Of a DNA stretch of 64,000 nt, positions 63,436 through 64,000 are shown piece after piece (the stretch's first letter is position 1; each line of letters begins with the position of its first letter). The position numbers and the translations under genes were made by a program. The notes under the pieces were generated by a model. It ran no database searches, was not told where the DNA came from, and saw only the letters and a program-made list of their open reading frames with translations. Origin of the DNA: Kitasatospora sp. CB01950. Its GTDB lineage: Bacteria > Actinomycetota > Actinomycetes > Streptomycetales > Streptomycetaceae. The DNA lies in contig NZ_LISX01000009.1 of assembly GCF_001905465.1 (NCBI RefSeq), positions 196,593 through 260,592 of the forward strand, read 5' to 3'.

Positions 63436-64000
63436 GTGCCGGACTGGCGTCCCGACGCGCCGGACGGCGGGCGGGCGCAGCTGTGGGAGTCGGCGGTCTT
63501 CGCGCGGGAGCGGGTGGCGGACTTCGGCGGGGATTCCGGGCGGATCGTGCTCGCCGGCTGGTCGCCGGGCGGCAAGGCCGCGGTGGGCGCGGCGCTGAAT
63601 CCCGCCGCGTTCGGCGGGTGGCGGCCGCACGCCGCGGTGGGGATCGCCGGCGCGTACGGGTCGGTGGCGCCGTCCACCGGCACCGTGCCGATCGACGACG
63701 TCTGCGGAGGCGGGCCGCCGGTGCCGGTGTGGCTGGTGCACGGTACGGCCGATCCGGTGGTGCCGGTCGAGCGTTCGCGCGAGTTGCGGGCGGCGTTGGC
63801 GGAGCACTGGCGGCCGGTGTCGCTCAGCGAGGTGACCGCGGATCACGCCGGTGTGGTGATGACGGAGTTCGTCCCGGAGCGGGCCCGCTGTCTGCCGACC
63901 ACGGCCCGGCAGGCCGTCGAGGCGGGGACGCGGACGGCGGAGGTGCTGGCTCGCGCGGCGTTCTCCGGGTGAACGGACAACGGCGACTGCCGGGGCGGCC

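Larger units (their letters stand above)
63007..63972 (+). pseudogene. Alpha/beta hydrolase gene interrupted by a miniature transposable element
   Basis: The 5-prime part (63007-63171) encodes VIVRYGAGGGLMDVHRPV and PAVLLWHGRGPDERDVLAP; the 3-prime part (63439-63972) continues PDWRPDAPDGG, GRIVLAGWSPGGKAAVG (nucleophile Ser), VWLVHGTADPVVP (Asp) and TADHAGVV (His). Deleting 63172-63438 restores one uninterrupted frame reading ...LGVLVPDWRPD, a normal hydrolase of about 232 residues. The inserted DNA keeps the frame but introduces a TGA at 63391-63393. The downstream piece retains the triad and could start at GTG 63436, but it lacks the first strands and is unlikely to be active. Confidence 0.88.

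Overview
The window is high-GC actinobacterial chromosome, most likely Streptomycetaceae (Streptomyces or Kitasatospora). The base composition is strongly GC-rich, GTG and TTG starts are frequent, and the gene set includes lineage markers: RbpA, WhiA, a mycothiol-type DinB-fold isomerase, HemQ (coproheme route), a DUF3000 protein, and a two-subunit fatty-acid oxidation operon. No rRNA, tRNA, CRISPR array, prophage or complete insertion sequence was seen. It reads as core chromosome with a few accessory patches.

Layout. 1-4250 (minus strand): gap, pgk, tpiA, secG and rbpA, ending in three homologous tandem terminators. 4482-9491 (minus): uvrC-rapZ-yvcK-whiA, start/stop coupled or closely spaced. 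9548-12940: a Tat/lipoprotein Rieske protein and uvrA. 13178-14625 (plus): a DinB-fold isomerase and an MBL hydrolase. 14682-16480 (minus): terC under a yybP-ykoY manganese riboswitch, and a TerD protein. 16649-19824 (minus): uvrB and zapE, so all three excision nuclease genes lie within 12 kb. 19964-25438 (plus): a RibD-like reductase, a small conserved protein, murC, msrB and an Mrr nuclease fused to a TerD domain. 26575-29840 (plus): a DUF692 (multinuclear iron oxygenase) gene, a small overlapping partner and two TIGR04222-like membrane proteins; the first ends in a Cys/His/Gly/Ser-rich tail.

29934-39230: a secreted protein, the haem genes hemG-hemQ and hemE, a DUF4349 lipoprotein, an FtsX-type permease and a NarL-type two-component pair. 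39406-46801: DUF3000, an atypical LuxR regulator with a collagen-like linker, an RNase D-like protein, a thiolase/FadB operon behind a recognisable promoter with an overlapping palindrome, and an alpha/beta hydrolase. 46791-57898: a GT-C glycosyltransferase, dxs, a ROK-regulated sugar ABC importer and pepN. 58022-62962: an OmpR-type two-component pair divergent from a ferric-reductase-like protein, an FMN-carrier protein and ApbE, which together look like an extracytoplasmic flavin electron-transfer unit. 63007-63972: an alpha/beta hydrolase gene split by a miniature inverted-repeat element with a 21-bp terminal inverted repeat.

The most promising undescribed system is the DUF692 / partner / TIGR04222 locus: a Cys-modifying enzyme family sits beside a membrane protein carrying eight cysteines and eight histidines in a low-complexity tail. 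The best-resolved regulatory element is the riboswitch in front of terC. The strand that closes its aptamer helix can instead pair perfectly, over 10 bp, with the terC ribosome-binding site.
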